Shown here: piece after piece, positions 24,210 through 33,071 of the stretch
Layout of the letters: every line of letters starts with the position of its first letter
Numbering within the stretch: position 1 is the first letter of the stretch
DNA from: Bacillota bacterium
GTDB lineage: Bacteria > Bacillota > Clostridia > Acetivibrionales > DSM-1351
Assembly: GCA_023416275.1 (NCBI GenBank)
Contig: JAEZIB010000098.1
Span: 1-37,917, forward strand
DNA: 37,917 bases
Reading direction: 5' to 3'
The notes under the pieces: model-generated
Seen by the model: only the letters and a program-made list of their open reading frames with translations
What the model was told of the DNA's origin: nothing
The model's database searches: none
Position numbers and translations under genes: made by a program

Positions 24210-25052
24210 TTGAGTAATAATAAGATTCAAGTACTTATTGCGGACGACAATCGTGAATTCGGAGATATCTTGTGTGAGTATTTATCAAACCAAAATGATA
24301 TCGATGTTGTAGGTCTTGCAAGAGATGGTTTGGAGGCTGTTGACTTAATATTCCAGAATGCTCCGGATATCGCAATACTAGACATTATAATGCCTCATCT
24401 AGATGGTCTTGGGGTATTAGAGAAGATTGCAGAGTCCAATATGGAGAAAAAACCACTGTTTATTGTACTATCAGCAGTTGGTCAGGACAAAATTACACAA
24501 CGAGCACTTGCATTAGGAGCAGAATATTACATTGTTAAGCCTTTTGACATGGATGTTCTAGTTAACAGAATCAGACAGTTGAAAACTAATACTTACTTAA
24601 CTGCACCACAAAATTCTTTTTCATCATCCATCTCTTCTCACAAGAATGAGTACTTTACTACAACTGAGAAGAGACCGGCTCATATCAATAATGCTTCAAG
24701 AAGCTTAGAGGTAGAGGTAACTAATATTATGCATGAGATAGGTGTTCCAGCACATATTAAGGGTTACCAGTATTTAAGAGATGCTATAATGATGGTTGTT
24801 AAGGATTTGGATGTAATCAATTCCATTACAAAATTATTATATCCTAGTATTGCAAAGGAATACAATACTACTCCAAGCAGGGTAGAAAGAGCTATTCGTC
24901 ATGCTATTGAGGTGGCATGGAGCAGAGGTCAGGTAGAAGCTATTGATGCTCTGTTTGGCTACACAGTAAATATTGGAAAAGGCAAACCAACCAATTCTGA
25001 ATTTATAGCTATGATTGCTGATAAGCTTAGATTGGAAATGAAGGTTAGCTAA
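24210..25052 (+). CDS. spo0A: Spo0A, master regulator of sporulation
   Basis: Spo0A is the response regulator that starts sporulation when phosphorylated. In clostridia this can be done directly by orphan kinases. The 280-residue protein has a receiver domain (residues 1-125) with acidic pair D11-D12, phospho-acceptor D58 in LDIIMPHLDG and lysine in YIVKPFD. A variable linker rich in Ser follows, and then the Spo0A C-terminal DNA-binding domain (about residues 165-280) with the recognition segment TPSRVERAIRHAIEVAW. TTG 24210 follows AGGGGG at 24197-24202. No phosphorelay proteins are in the window. Confidence 0.98.
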   Translation: MSNNKIQVLIADDNREFGDILCEYLSNQNDIDVVGLARDGLEAVDLIFQNAPDIAILDIIMPHLDGLGVLEKIAESNMEKKPLFIVLSAVGQDKITQRALALGAEYYIVKPFDMDVLVNRIRQLKTNTYLTAPQNSFSSSISSHKNEYFTTTEKRPAHINNASRSLEVEVTNIMHEIGVPAHIKGYQYLRDAIMMVVKDLDVINSITKLLYPSIAKEYNTTPSRVERAIRHAIEVAWSRGQVEAIDALFGYTVNIGKGKPTNSEFIAMIADKLRLEMKVS

Positions 25053-25092
25053 TTAAAATTTGTAAATCAAGTGTACTTTAGTTTGACAAATA

Positions 25093-25158
25093 AAACTCTT
25101 CTGCTTTATTGAATTTAGAACAAAACAATAAAGCAGAGGAGTTTTTTTGTTCTAAATT
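25093..25158 (+). terminator. Terminator of spo0A with an overlapping second stem
   Basis: AAACTCTTCTGCTTTATTG (25093-25111) pairs with CAATAAAGCAGAGGAGTTT (25126-25144, one G-U), followed by T residues. The loop sequence AATTTAGAACAAAA (25112-25125) is itself the exact complement of TTTTGTTCTAAATT (25145-25158) just downstream, so two interlocked stems compete. Confidence 0.85.
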
Positions 25159-25160
25159 TA

Positions 25161-25284
25161 TATACTCAAACTTTGCAGTTGAGTATACTACTTAAAGTTA
25201 TATCAGGTGTGGTAGCATTATCAATGGACCGTTGGGTTAGAAATAATTGCATGAATTAGTTGATGAGACGAAGTTTGAGTTATA
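25161..25284 (+). repeat. Dispersed repeat, TTATCAATG family, copy 3
   Basis: This most complete copy has imperfect inverted ends: TATACTCAAACTTTG at the left and the complement of TATAACTCAAACTTCGTC at the right (25267-25284). The core is GCATTATCAATGGACCGTTG. Confidence 0.6.
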
Positions 25285-25320
25285 TATAATAAACAATTTG
25301 TTAATATTTTTATATTTATA

Positions 25321-25348
25321 TTACATTTTAAATTACTATTGATATAAT
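25321..25348 (+). promoter_or_regulatory. Candidate promoter for the response regulator
   Basis: TTACAT (25321-25326), 16 bp, TATAAT (25343-25348) with TGA before the -10 box. The leader to the response regulator would be about 195 nt. Confidence 0.4.
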
Positions 25349-25489
25349 TAAATAAACGTCCATCTGGACTTTTAAACAAAACAATATTGTTATTATGATG
25401 AATAAAATACAACTTTATAAAAATAATATTGCTAAGCCATTTCAATAAATAAATTTTGCTGGCAATAGGGTAAGAAATATAGATAAAAA

Positions 25490-25549
25490 GGGGGACGGGT
25501 ACGTGCCTGTTCTATAATCCGTTAGTAAACGGGGCGCGTAGACATAATT
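25490..25549 (+). promoter_or_regulatory. G-rich leader with a mini-ORF before the response regulator
   Basis: AAAAAGGGGGACGGG precedes GTG 25503, which opens a four-codon frame (MPVL, stop 25515-25517). A CCGTT-AGTA-AACGG hairpin (25519-25532) follows. The response regulator ATG at 25550 has no ordinary ribosome site of its own. The same design occurs before the kinase at 26281. Confidence 0.35.
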
Positions 25550-26239
25550 ATGAATAGCAAAAGTAAAATATTAATTGTAGATGATGACAGAAATATTTGT
25601 GAACTTATAGGATTATATCTTCAAAAAGAAGGCTATGATGTAGTTTTTGCATACAATGGAATAAACGCAGTAGATATTTTTAAAATACAAACTCCTAGTT
25701 TAGTGGTACTGGATATAATGCTTCCGGGTATTGATGGATGGCAGGTTTGTAGGGAAATCAGAAAGGTCAGCTCCATACCCATTATAATGTTGACTGCAAA
25801 GGGAGAAACTTTTGATAAGGTTCTTGGCTTGGAATTGGGTGCTGATGATTATATGGTCAAGCCCTTTGAGCCTAAAGAGCTTGTAGCTAGGATAAAAGCA
25901 GTTCTAAGAAGATATGAACACAAAGAAGTAGATACTCAGGAGGTAGCTTTCGCCAATTTGATAATAAATAAGAGTAATTATACTATAAGGCTCAAAGGAA
26001 ATCTTATTGAAATGCCCCCTAAAGAACTTGAGCTGCTATTCTTTTTGGCTTCCAATCCCAATAAGGTATTTACAAGAGAACAGCTTTTAGAGCATGTTTG
26101 GGGTTTTGATTTTTATGGTGATTCACGAACAGTGGATGTACATGTAAAGCGTGTTAGAGAAAAAATTGACTTGGAGGGTCAGTCTTGGCAGCTAAAAACC
26201 GTATGGGGTGTAGGCTACAAATTTGAAGTGAAAAGTTAA
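25550..26239 (+). CDS. OmpR/PhoB-type response regulator
   Basis: The 229-residue protein has a receiver domain (residues 1-115: acidic D10-D11-D12, phospho-acceptor D55 in LDIMLPGIDG, lysine in YMVKPFEP) and a winged-helix output domain (about residues 130-227) with FTREQLLEHVWGFDFYGDSRTVDVHVKRVREK-type residues ending GVGYKFE. It should bind DNA as a dimer when phosphorylated by the kinase encoded 100 bp downstream. The htrA-like gene after the kinase is a probable target, as in CssRS of Bacillus. This assignment is inference from order. The start lacks a clear GGAGG. Confidence 0.93.
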   Translation: MNSKSKILIVDDDRNICELIGLYLQKEGYDVVFAYNGINAVDIFKIQTPSLVVLDIMLPGIDGWQVCREIRKVSSIPIIMLTAKGETFDKVLGLELGADDYMVKPFEPKELVARIKAVLRRYEHKEVDTQEVAFANLIINKSNYTIRLKGNLIEMPPKELELLFFLASNPNKVFTREQLLEHVWGFDFYGDSRTVDVHVKRVREKIDLEGQSWQLKTVWGVGYKFEVKS

Positions 26240-26294
26240 ATTACCAAAACACAAACATATAGACAATTCTAAACGAAAAAGGGGGAACGAGTCC

Positions 26295-26324
26295 ATGCTC
26301 TTAATTGGAGTTTGTGCCAGATAG
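26295..26324 (+). promoter_or_regulatory. Nine-codon mini-ORF before the sensor kinase
   Basis: AAAAAGGGGG (26276-26285) is a strong ribosome site nine bases before ATG 26295, which encodes MLLIGVCAR and stops at 26322-26324, 15 bp before the kinase ATG. The kinase start itself has only a weak site, so reinitiation is plausible. Confidence 0.35.
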
Positions 26325-26339
26325 AGAAATGGATTTATA

Positions 26340-27857
26340 ATGAAGTTTAAATTTAAAAACACAATATTTAAAAAGCTTGTTAGTGTATTTATTGGATTAC
26401 TAGTACTAAACTATGTGGTCACTGGCGGCTTTTTGTTCTATTTTTTAAATGATTATAGTACAAAGCAAAAAGAAGATACTCTTAAAAGGAACGCTGAAGT
26501 TATAAAGGACGCGTTTATAATTTTATATGGTAATATGGATAATACATCTCTTAAATGGTTTCAGAGCTTTCTAAACCAATCAAGTGTATTAAGTAATTCT
26601 ATGATATGGATTGTAAATAATTCAGGACACATTGTATATAGTGAGCCAAGCATGCCTGAGAGCTTTACAGCAAAATATATGGATGAATCCAGATTGGCAA
26701 AATTACCTGATGCAAGACAATATTCAGATGTTATGGACGGTGGAAATGAAACTCTTGTAAAGACAGGAGATTTCTTCGGTTTTTTTGCTGATGATGCCTT
26801 CAAAAATGATGGAAGCTCGTGGGTAACAGTGCAAATGCCTATCCAAGTAATACCTAGTAACGGAAAACAAATAACAATAGCCGCTGTGTATTTACACACC
26901 CCTGTACCTGAGGTTCAGAGGCTTCAGTTTTCAGTATTGAGGTTGTTCATGATATCTGGTGGATTATCAATATTGATAGCAATTTTTCTAGTTTATCTAT
27001 TCTCAGTGAAATTTACTAGGCCTTTAAAACAAATTAATCAGGTTGCAAAGAAAATTGCAGGCGGAGAATTCAATAACAGACTTGTAGTAAGTTCAAAAGA
27101 CGAAATAGGTCAGCTGGCGGATAGCTTTAATCATATGTTGGATGATTTGCAAGAGCTGGAAGAAATGAGACGTGGATTTATTGCAAATGTTTCTCATGAG
27201 CTGAGAACTCCAATGACTTCTATAAGAGGTTTTGTTGAAGGTATAATTGATGGTACTATACCACCCGATAAACAACTTAATTATTTGTTAATAGTAAAGG
27301 ATGAAACCATCAGACTTAGCAGGCTTGTAAATGATCTTTTGGATTTGGCAAAAATGGAGGCCGGAGAGGTTACTCTAAATATTAAACAATTTGATATAAA
27401 TGAATTGATTCGTATATGTGTAATTAAACTTGAAACCTTGATAACCTCAAAAAATATAGAAATTGAAGCAAATTTTGCAATTGAAAATTTACTGGTTTCT
27501 GCTGATAAAGACTCTATTGAAAGAGTTATCATAAATCTATTGCATAATGCGGTAAAATTTTCAAACGAAAACGGGAGAATTATTTTAGAAACTGTAAAGA
27601 ATAAAGAAAAGGTCTTAATATCAGTAAAGGATAATGGAATTGGAATAAGTGACGATGATATAAAACGTATATGGGATAGATTCTATAAAACGGATAAGTC
27701 ACGTGGAAAGGACAAAACTGGAACTGGCTTAGGACTGGCTATTGCTAAAAATATTATAAATGAACACAATCAAGAGATTTGGGTAGAAAGTAAAATGGGT
27801 ATAGGTACTAAATTTACATTTACTCTTGATTATTTTAAAAATAGTTTAGAAGATTAA
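26340..27857 (+). CDS. Membrane sensor histidine kinase
   Basis: The 505-residue kinase has membrane helices at about residues 12-36 and 198-220 enclosing a roughly 160-residue extracytoplasmic sensor region. A HAMP domain follows (about 221-275). The HisKA domain has the phospho-acceptor H286 in NVSHELRTPMTS. The HATPase domain has N-box NLLHNAVKFS, G1 DNGIGI, F-box WDRFYK and G2 GTGLGLAIAK. It is therefore complete and likely phosphorylates the adjacent OmpR-type regulator. The ligand is unknown. Adjacency to an HtrA-type protease suggests envelope or secretion stress. Confidence 0.94.
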   Translation: MKFKFKNTIFKKLVSVFIGLLVLNYVVTGGFLFYFLNDYSTKQKEDTLKRNAEVIKDAFIILYGNMDNTSLKWFQSFLNQSSVLSNSMIWIVNNSGHIVYSEPSMPESFTAKYMDESRLAKLPDARQYSDVMDGGNETLVKTGDFFGFFADDAFKNDGSSWVTVQMPIQVIPSNGKQITIAAVYLHTPVPEVQRLQFSVLRLFMISGGLSILIAIFLVYLFSVKFTRPLKQINQVAKKIAGGEFNNRLVVSSKDEIGQLADSFNHMLDDLQELEEMRRGFIANVSHELRTPMTSIRGFVEGIIDGTIPPDKQLNYLLIVKDETIRLSRLVNDLLDLAKMEAGEVTLNIKQFDINELIRICVIKLETLITSKNIEIEANFAIENLLVSADKDSIERVIINLLHNAVKFSNENGRIILETVKNKEKVLISVKDNGIGISDDDIKRIWDRFYKTDKSRGKDKTGTGLGLAIAKNIINEHNQEIWVESKMGIGTKFTFTLDYFKNSLED

Positions 27858-27927
27858 CATTTTGTTCATAAATTTTTAAAGAAGTTTTATTACAATTGAT
27901 TTAAATTTGTTAGGAGGGAAAGCTATA

Positions 27928-29478
27928 ATGACCGATGAAAATTATGAAAAAATAAATGATAACGATGTACAAAATATTGAAAACACAGATAATAACAATA
28001 TTATTACAAATGGGGGCCTTGGCGAAACTGAGACAAACAACATAAATTCGGAAAATAATTATTCTTCTCAGGAGAGTAACTCAGTTAATAATAGTGATGC
28101 TAATAACAACTTTGTTGAGGCATCAAAGGATATTCAGAAAAATGAGGATATTTCTTCTGCTTCAGACAGTATTAATAATAAAGTTAATTACAACGAACCT
28201 CAAAAAACATTGCATAATCAGAATTTGAATAATAATTATAATGGCTATAACTTTAATAATTCAAATATGAATAGCTATTACAAGGAAAATTTCAAAAAAA
28301 CAAATAACAAGAAATCCGATACATGGAAATATGTTTTAGTTTCATTAGTTAGCGCTATACTAGGGGCTGCAATTATTGCAGTTATGCTTTTAGTTGTTGC
28401 ACCAGTAGCACAGCCTAGACTAAAAAAACTATTAGGTATTAGTCAGGAAGATACAAAAATTGGAGCACAGACAGGCATAAGTGAAGTAAAAAAAGTAGAA
28501 ATTGTCCAAACAGGTGAAAGTGCTGTTACGAGTGTAGCTGAGAAGGTTGGTCCTTCTGTTGTTGGAATTAGAACTTCTTACCAAAATACAAATGAATTAT
28601 TCGGATCGCAAGCAGATTTTGGAGAGGGTTCAGGAATAATAATTAGCTCAGACGGCTATATTCTCACAAACCATCATGTTATAGAAAATGCTTTAAATGA
28701 TAAAACCAGAGGTATAAGAACTGGCTCACAAATACAGGTATATCTTCCTAGCAGAATAGATAAGCCTTATAAGGCGGAAATTAAAGGGTATGATTCCAAG
28801 ACTGATTTGGCTGTTTTAAAGATTGAAGAGAATGGGCTGCCAGCTATTGAGTTTGGCAATTCGGATAGTGTGAAAGTAGGCGAGCCTGCAATTGCATTTG
28901 GCAATCCAGGTGGATTAGAATATATGGGTTCATTAACAACTGGTGTTATAAGCGGATTAAACAGAACAGTTCAGCTTGATGGAGGCAAAAAGATTAGACT
29001 TATTCAAACAGATGCAGCCATTAATCCTGGAAATAGCGGTGGTGCATTAGTCAACATTAAAGGACAGCTCATAGGTGTAAATACCATTAAAATGGTTGCT
29101 ACTGGTTTTGAAGGTTTAGGATTTGCAATTCCAGTAAATGATGCAAAAAGAATTGCTGATGAGCTAATAAAAAACACATATATATCTAAGCCTTATTTAG
29201 GGATATATGTTGATAATAGTTATACAGAAGAAATTGCTAAAGAAAATAAATTGCCTATGGGAGTATTTGTAGCTGATGTTGAAATTTTAGGAGCAGCTCA
29301 AAAAGCAGGCATCAGAGCACTGGACATTATAACTAAGTTTAATAATGTAACAGTAAAATCCTATGACCAACTAGAAGATGAAAAGAACAAATTTAAGCCT
29401 GGTGATGTTGTAGATGTAGAAATTTATAGAGATGGTAGCAGTAAAACATTAAAAGTTACACTAGGTGAAACTAAATAA
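27928..29478 (+). CDS. htrA: HtrA/DegP-type membrane-anchored serine protease
   Basis: This protease or chaperone degrades misfolded proteins outside the membrane. From ATG 27928 the product has 516 residues. It has a low-complexity Asn/Ser/Glu-rich cytoplasmic segment (about residues 1-130), one membrane helix (about 134-160), and a trypsin-like domain with triad H250 (TNHHV), D293 (DLAVLKI) and S370 (NPGNSGGAL). One C-terminal PDZ domain follows (about 420-510). AGGAGGG at 27912-27918 decides the start. The N-terminal extension is longer than in B. subtilis HtrA. It follows the kinase by 70 bp and is likely controlled by that two-component pair. Confidence 0.95.
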   Translation: MTDENYEKINDNDVQNIENTDNNNIITNGGLGETETNNINSENNYSSQESNSVNNSDANNNFVEASKDIQKNEDISSASDSINNKVNYNEPQKTLHNQNLNNNYNGYNFNNSNMNSYYKENFKKTNNKKSDTWKYVLVSLVSAILGAAIIAVMLLVVAPVAQPRLKKLLGISQEDTKIGAQTGISEVKKVEIVQTGESAVTSVAEKVGPSVVGIRTSYQNTNELFGSQADFGEGSGIIISSDGYILTNHHVIENALNDKTRGIRTGSQIQVYLPSRIDKPYKAEIKGYDSKTDLAVLKIEENGLPAIEFGNSDSVKVGEPAIAFGNPGGLEYMGSLTTGVISGLNRTVQLDGGKKIRLIQTDAAINPGNSGGALVNIKGQLIGVNTIKMVATGFEGLGFAIPVNDAKRIADELIKNTYISKPYLGIYVDNSYTEEIAKENKLPMGVFVADVEILGAAQKAGIRALDIITKFNNVTVKSYDQLEDEKNKFKPGDVVDVEIYRDGSSKTLKVTLGETK

Positions 29479-29490
29479 AGATTATGATAT

Positions 29491-29532
29491 AATAGGTACA
29501 GCATTTATTAATGTTTGTACCTATTTTGTTTT
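29491..29532 (+). terminator. Terminator after htrA
   Basis: AATAGGTACA (29491-29500) pairs perfectly with TGTACCTATT (29516-29525), followed by TTGTTTT. Repeat copy E starts inside the T run. Confidence 0.85.
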
Positions 29533-29750
29533 ATAACGCCTAGATTCAAAATGAAATTTTTAGATTTTATACACCGTCAAAAACCACTTGTGGTTTTTGT
29601 GGCTTGAAAATGCACCTTGTTCGTACATACTTTATTTTCGAGCTATTACATTCAGCGGCGTTTGAGCGAGGCGGAGATATTCTTACCGCCGAAACCAAAA
29701 CGGTACCCGCCACTTATAGAAGAGGGGAACGTTTTCATGCCTCGCTATAA
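29531..29750 (-). repeat. Structured repeat element, copy E (long form, reversed)
   Basis: Ends are TTATAACGCCTAGATTC at the left and GCCTCGCTATAA at the right. Read on the - strand it is the same long form as copy C. It carries hairpin II CAAAAACCAC-TT-GTGGTTTTTG (29578-29599) and hairpin I (29601-29643). Confidence 0.85.
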
Positions 29751-30051
29751 AATAAAATAATTTCACAAAAATATACATTTTATGTTGCTAATGTAACAAA
29801 AAAACTTTAAAATTAAAGATGTGGGAGAGTCAAAAGATTTGATATTAAATTTGACTAACGTCATTTATGGTTTCAAGCCTTCAAAAGATATAAGCTCAAA
29901 ACATGGCTGATATTGACAGTTTTGAGCGCACTGCCACAATTAAACATTATATTGAATCACAAAGTCAGTTAGTAGTTAACCTTAATTTCAAACTATCGAG
30001 CATAGTAATTGTATGGTAATGCTGCTTAAAAATTTACTGATGGAGGAAGGT
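29751..30051. other. Gene-free stretch with a 9-bp inverted repeat
   Basis: No gene is seen between repeat E and the GAF/HD-GYP gene. GCTCAAAAC (29894-29902) and GTTTTGAGC (29919-29927) are perfect inverted repeats 16 nt apart without a T run. They resemble the outer arms of the palindrome at 8366-8435. Confidence 0.5.
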
Positions 30052-31542
30052 ATGAGCTTTAGTAAGTTTTACATTTATATTATAAAATGTATTGCATTGA
30101 TTATAACTATTCCATTATTAATATATGGATATTCTAAACAAAATGTATTTTTATTGTCTATTAGTTTAATAGTGCTTTTAGTTTTTTTAGTATTTAATGT
30201 TTTGGATATTATTACAGTATCAAAAAACAGATTAAAAAATAAACATAAGATTCAGAAAATTATTAAAAACAAAGCAATAAAGATTCTAGAACCTCAGCGT
30301 TTTTTTTATTCTAACAGAGAAAGGGGCACTTTAAGTTCCTATGAATTATTAAAACAAAAACAGGAAGAACTTGAAATATTAAGAATAACATCTGAAAAAT
30401 TTAATTCTACGATGGATGTAGATAATATTGTAGAGTATATTTTTGATGTTTATCAAAAATTCACTAATTGTGATAGGTGCTTAATTTGTTTTAAAGACAT
30501 TAATTCTCAAGATATTTTTTGCAGGTATGAGTTTGGAAAAGAGTTATTTGGTGAAGTTGGGAAATTTTTTGATGATGACTCTGTAATTACAAAATGCTTT
30601 AATACTAATTCAATTGTTGTTACCTATGATATTTTAATTAAGAAACGAGAAATATATGGTGACAAACTTGCAATTCCTTTAAGTATATCTAACGAACAGC
30701 TAGGTGTAATATTTTTAGAAACTTCTAAGAAAAATACCTTTAAAAATATCAATTTGCCATTTATCAAAAGTTTGGCAAATTATGCTGCTGTTGCAATAAA
30801 TAAGGCTGAATTATTTACTGATGTTTGGGCTCAGAAACAGGAAATTGAGGCACTATATGAAGAAACTGCTGCTGTTAATGATGACCTTAATGATAACATT
30901 GAAAATTTAAATAAAGCTAAGGAAGAACTTAGACTTAAAAATGAAGAATTGCTAAAATATTCTGATAGCTTAAATACAGGGTATATTCAAACCGTTATGT
31001 CATTAGTTAATGCAATTGAAGCAAAGGATGCTTACACAAGTGGACATTGCCAAAGAGTAATGGAAATTGCTTGTGAAATAGCAGCTAATTTAAATCTTGA
31101 TGAAGATTCAATACAGGATTTGAAATATGCTGCAGTCTTGCACGATATAGGAAAAATAGGAATTTCTGCTGGAATTCTAAACAAAGCAGAAAAGCTAACA
31201 GATCAAGAATATGAAGAAATTAAGAAGCATCCAGAAATATCATACAACATATTAAAAAATGTTGAGTTTCTAAATAGAGGTCTTAAAGCCATTTTAGAGC
31301 ATCATGAGAAGTATAATGGGTCAGGGTATCCTAACAATCTGAAAGGTGAAGAAATCAGCCTTTTAGGAAGAATACTGTGTATTGCGGATGCATTTGACGC
31401 AATGACTAGTAACAGAACCTATCGTAAGGGTATGACAATGGAAGTTGCAGTTAATGAAATTGAAAGATGTAAGGGAATACAATTTGATCCTAAAGTATCA
31501 GATGTTTTTATTAAAATGATTAGAGAATTAGTAAATACATAA
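30052..31542 (+). CDS. GAF and HD-GYP domain cyclic-di-GMP phosphodiesterase
   Basis: The 496-residue protein has two N-terminal membrane helices (about residues 8-24 and 29-52), a GAF-type sensor domain (about 105-260), a coiled coil (about 265-310) and a C-terminal HD-GYP domain. Catalytic marks are H364-D365 in HDIGKIGIS, H417-H418 and G425-Y426-P427. It should sense a signal through GAF and hydrolyse cyclic di-GMP. ATG 30052 follows GGAGGAAGG (30042-30050); ATG 30013 lacks a site. It is followed closely by glgA. Confidence 0.92.
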   Translation: MSFSKFYIYIIKCIALIITIPLLIYGYSKQNVFLLSISLIVLLVFLVFNVLDIITVSKNRLKNKHKIQKIIKNKAIKILEPQRFFYSNRERGTLSSYELLKQKQEELEILRITSEKFNSTMDVDNIVEYIFDVYQKFTNCDRCLICFKDINSQDIFCRYEFGKELFGEVGKFFDDDSVITKCFNTNSIVVTYDILIKKREIYGDKLAIPLSISNEQLGVIFLETSKKNTFKNINLPFIKSLANYAAVAINKAELFTDVWAQKQEIEALYEETAAVNDDLNDNIENLNKAKEELRLKNEELLKYSDSLNTGYIQTVMSLVNAIEAKDAYTSGHCQRVMEIACEIAANLNLDEDSIQDLKYAAVLHDIGKIGISAGILNKAEKLTDQEYEEIKKHPEISYNILKNVEFLNRGLKAILEHHEKYNGSGYPNNLKGEEISLLGRILCIADAFDAMTSNRTYRKGMTMEVAVNEIERCKGIQFDPKVSDVFIKMIRELVNT

Positions 31543-31586
31543 ACTAAATATAATACATAATGTCATTACACTTTGGAGGTAATATA

Positions 31587-33071
31587 GTGAAAATAAATGA
31601 AAAACAATTAAAAGTGCTTTTTGTTTCTGCAGAGGTTGATCCATTTGCTAAAACAGGAGGATTAGCAGATGTAGCAGGCTCATTACCTAAAGAGCTATCT
31701 TTACTAGGTCATGATGTAAGAGTAGTAATGCCAAGATATGGAGTTATTGATGTAAATACAAAATATGTTGCGGATGTTGCTGTTGAAATTGGACATCGGG
31801 TAGAAACCTGCGTAATTAAAGAAGGCAACATTTTCAATACTGAAGACAAAGCAATTCCTGTATACTTTATTGAGAACCACAATTATTTTAATAGAAATGG
31901 AATATATTGCTATTTTGATGATGCGCAAAGATTTATATTATTATGCAAAACAGCTCTTGAAATGTTACCAGCTATTGGTTTTAAACCTGATATAATTCAC
32001 TGTAATGATTGGCATACAGGACCCATTTGTCTATTACTAAATGAGAAGTACAAAAAGAAGGACTTTTATAAAGATATTGCAACAATTTACACTGTTCACA
32101 ATTTAGAATATCAGGGTAATTTTGGTTCAGATGTTACCAGATATTTAAATTTGGAAGAAGGATATTTTGTTTCTGATAAAGCAGAGTTTTATGGTATGTT
32201 TAGTTTTATGAAGTGTGGATTAGTGTATGCTGATATTATTAATACTGTTAGTAAACAATATGCAGATGAAATATTGACTACAGCATATGGTGAAAAGATG
32301 GAGGGCGTGTTAAATAAGAGGAAGGAAGATCTCTTTGGAATAGTAAATGGCATTTCATATGAAGAGTTCGATCCTGGAAAAGATAAGTGCTTATATGCCA
32401 ATTTTGACAAAAAAAATATCAAGCTTAAAAATAAAAATAAACAAGCAATTCAGGATGAACTGAATTTACCTAGGAGTCAGGCTCCTTTAATGGGTATTGT
32501 TACAAGACTTACAGGGCAAAAAGGATTAGAGCTTCTACTGGGGTGTATAGATGATTTAATAATAAAAGAAAATATACAATTGATTGTTTTAGGTCTAGGT
32601 GATGAGTGCTATCACAATGCATTTTCAGAGTTGCAAAAGAAATACCCTCTTAATGTAGCGGCATTTTTTGAGTTTAATAGTGACCTAGCAAAAAAAATAT
32701 ATGCAGCTTCAGATATGTTTTTAATGCCTTCTAGATTTGAACCTTGTGGCTTAGGTCAGATAATCAGTCTTAGATATGGTACAATACCTGTGGTAAGAGC
32801 AACTGGTGGATTAGCTGAGACTATAATTGACTACGATGAAAATAATATAGATGGAAATGGTTTTTCATTTGAGGAATTCTCAGTAAGCGAATTCAATAAA
32901 ACAATTTATAGAGCTATTGATGTCTACAAGAATAAGCCCCAGATTTGGGAAATGCTTATTTTAAGAGCGTTAGACAGTGATTTTTCTTGGAAGAAGCCTA
33001 GCAGAGCTTATCTTGAGCTTTATGAATTAGCTGTTAAAAGAAAAAAAGGTGAATTAATTTCCAATGAATAA
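31587..33071 (+). CDS. glgA: Glycogen (starch) synthase, ADP-glucose type
   Basis: GlgA extends alpha-1,4-glucan chains from ADP-glucose. The 494-residue product is of GT5 type: the ADP-glucose-binding KTGGLADV begins at K22, the middle has CNDWHTGPICLLL and TVHNLEYQG, and the C-terminal GT-B half has RLTGQKGLELL and SRFEPCGLGQIISLRYGTI. GTG 31587 follows GGAGG at 31575-31579 and replaces an upstream ATG at 31560. It overlaps nth by 8 bp. No other glycogen genes lie nearby, so it is an isolated pathway gene here. Confidence 0.95.
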   Translation: MKINEKQLKVLFVSAEVDPFAKTGGLADVAGSLPKELSLLGHDVRVVMPRYGVIDVNTKYVADVAVEIGHRVETCVIKEGNIFNTEDKAIPVYFIENHNYFNRNGIYCYFDDAQRFILLCKTALEMLPAIGFKPDIIHCNDWHTGPICLLLNEKYKKKDFYKDIATIYTVHNLEYQGNFGSDVTRYLNLEEGYFVSDKAEFYGMFSFMKCGLVYADIINTVSKQYADEILTTAYGEKMEGVLNKRKEDLFGIVNGISYEEFDPGKDKCLYANFDKKNIKLKNKNKQAIQDELNLPRSQAPLMGIVTRLTGQKGLELLLGCIDDLIIKENIQLIVLGLGDECYHNAFSELQKKYPLNVAAFFEFNSDLAKKIYAASDMFLMPSRFEPCGLGQIISLRYGTIPVVRATGGLAETIIDYDENNIDGNGFSFEEFSVSEFNKTIYRAIDVYKNKPQIWEMLILRALDSDFSWKKPSRAYLELYELAVKRKKGELISNE

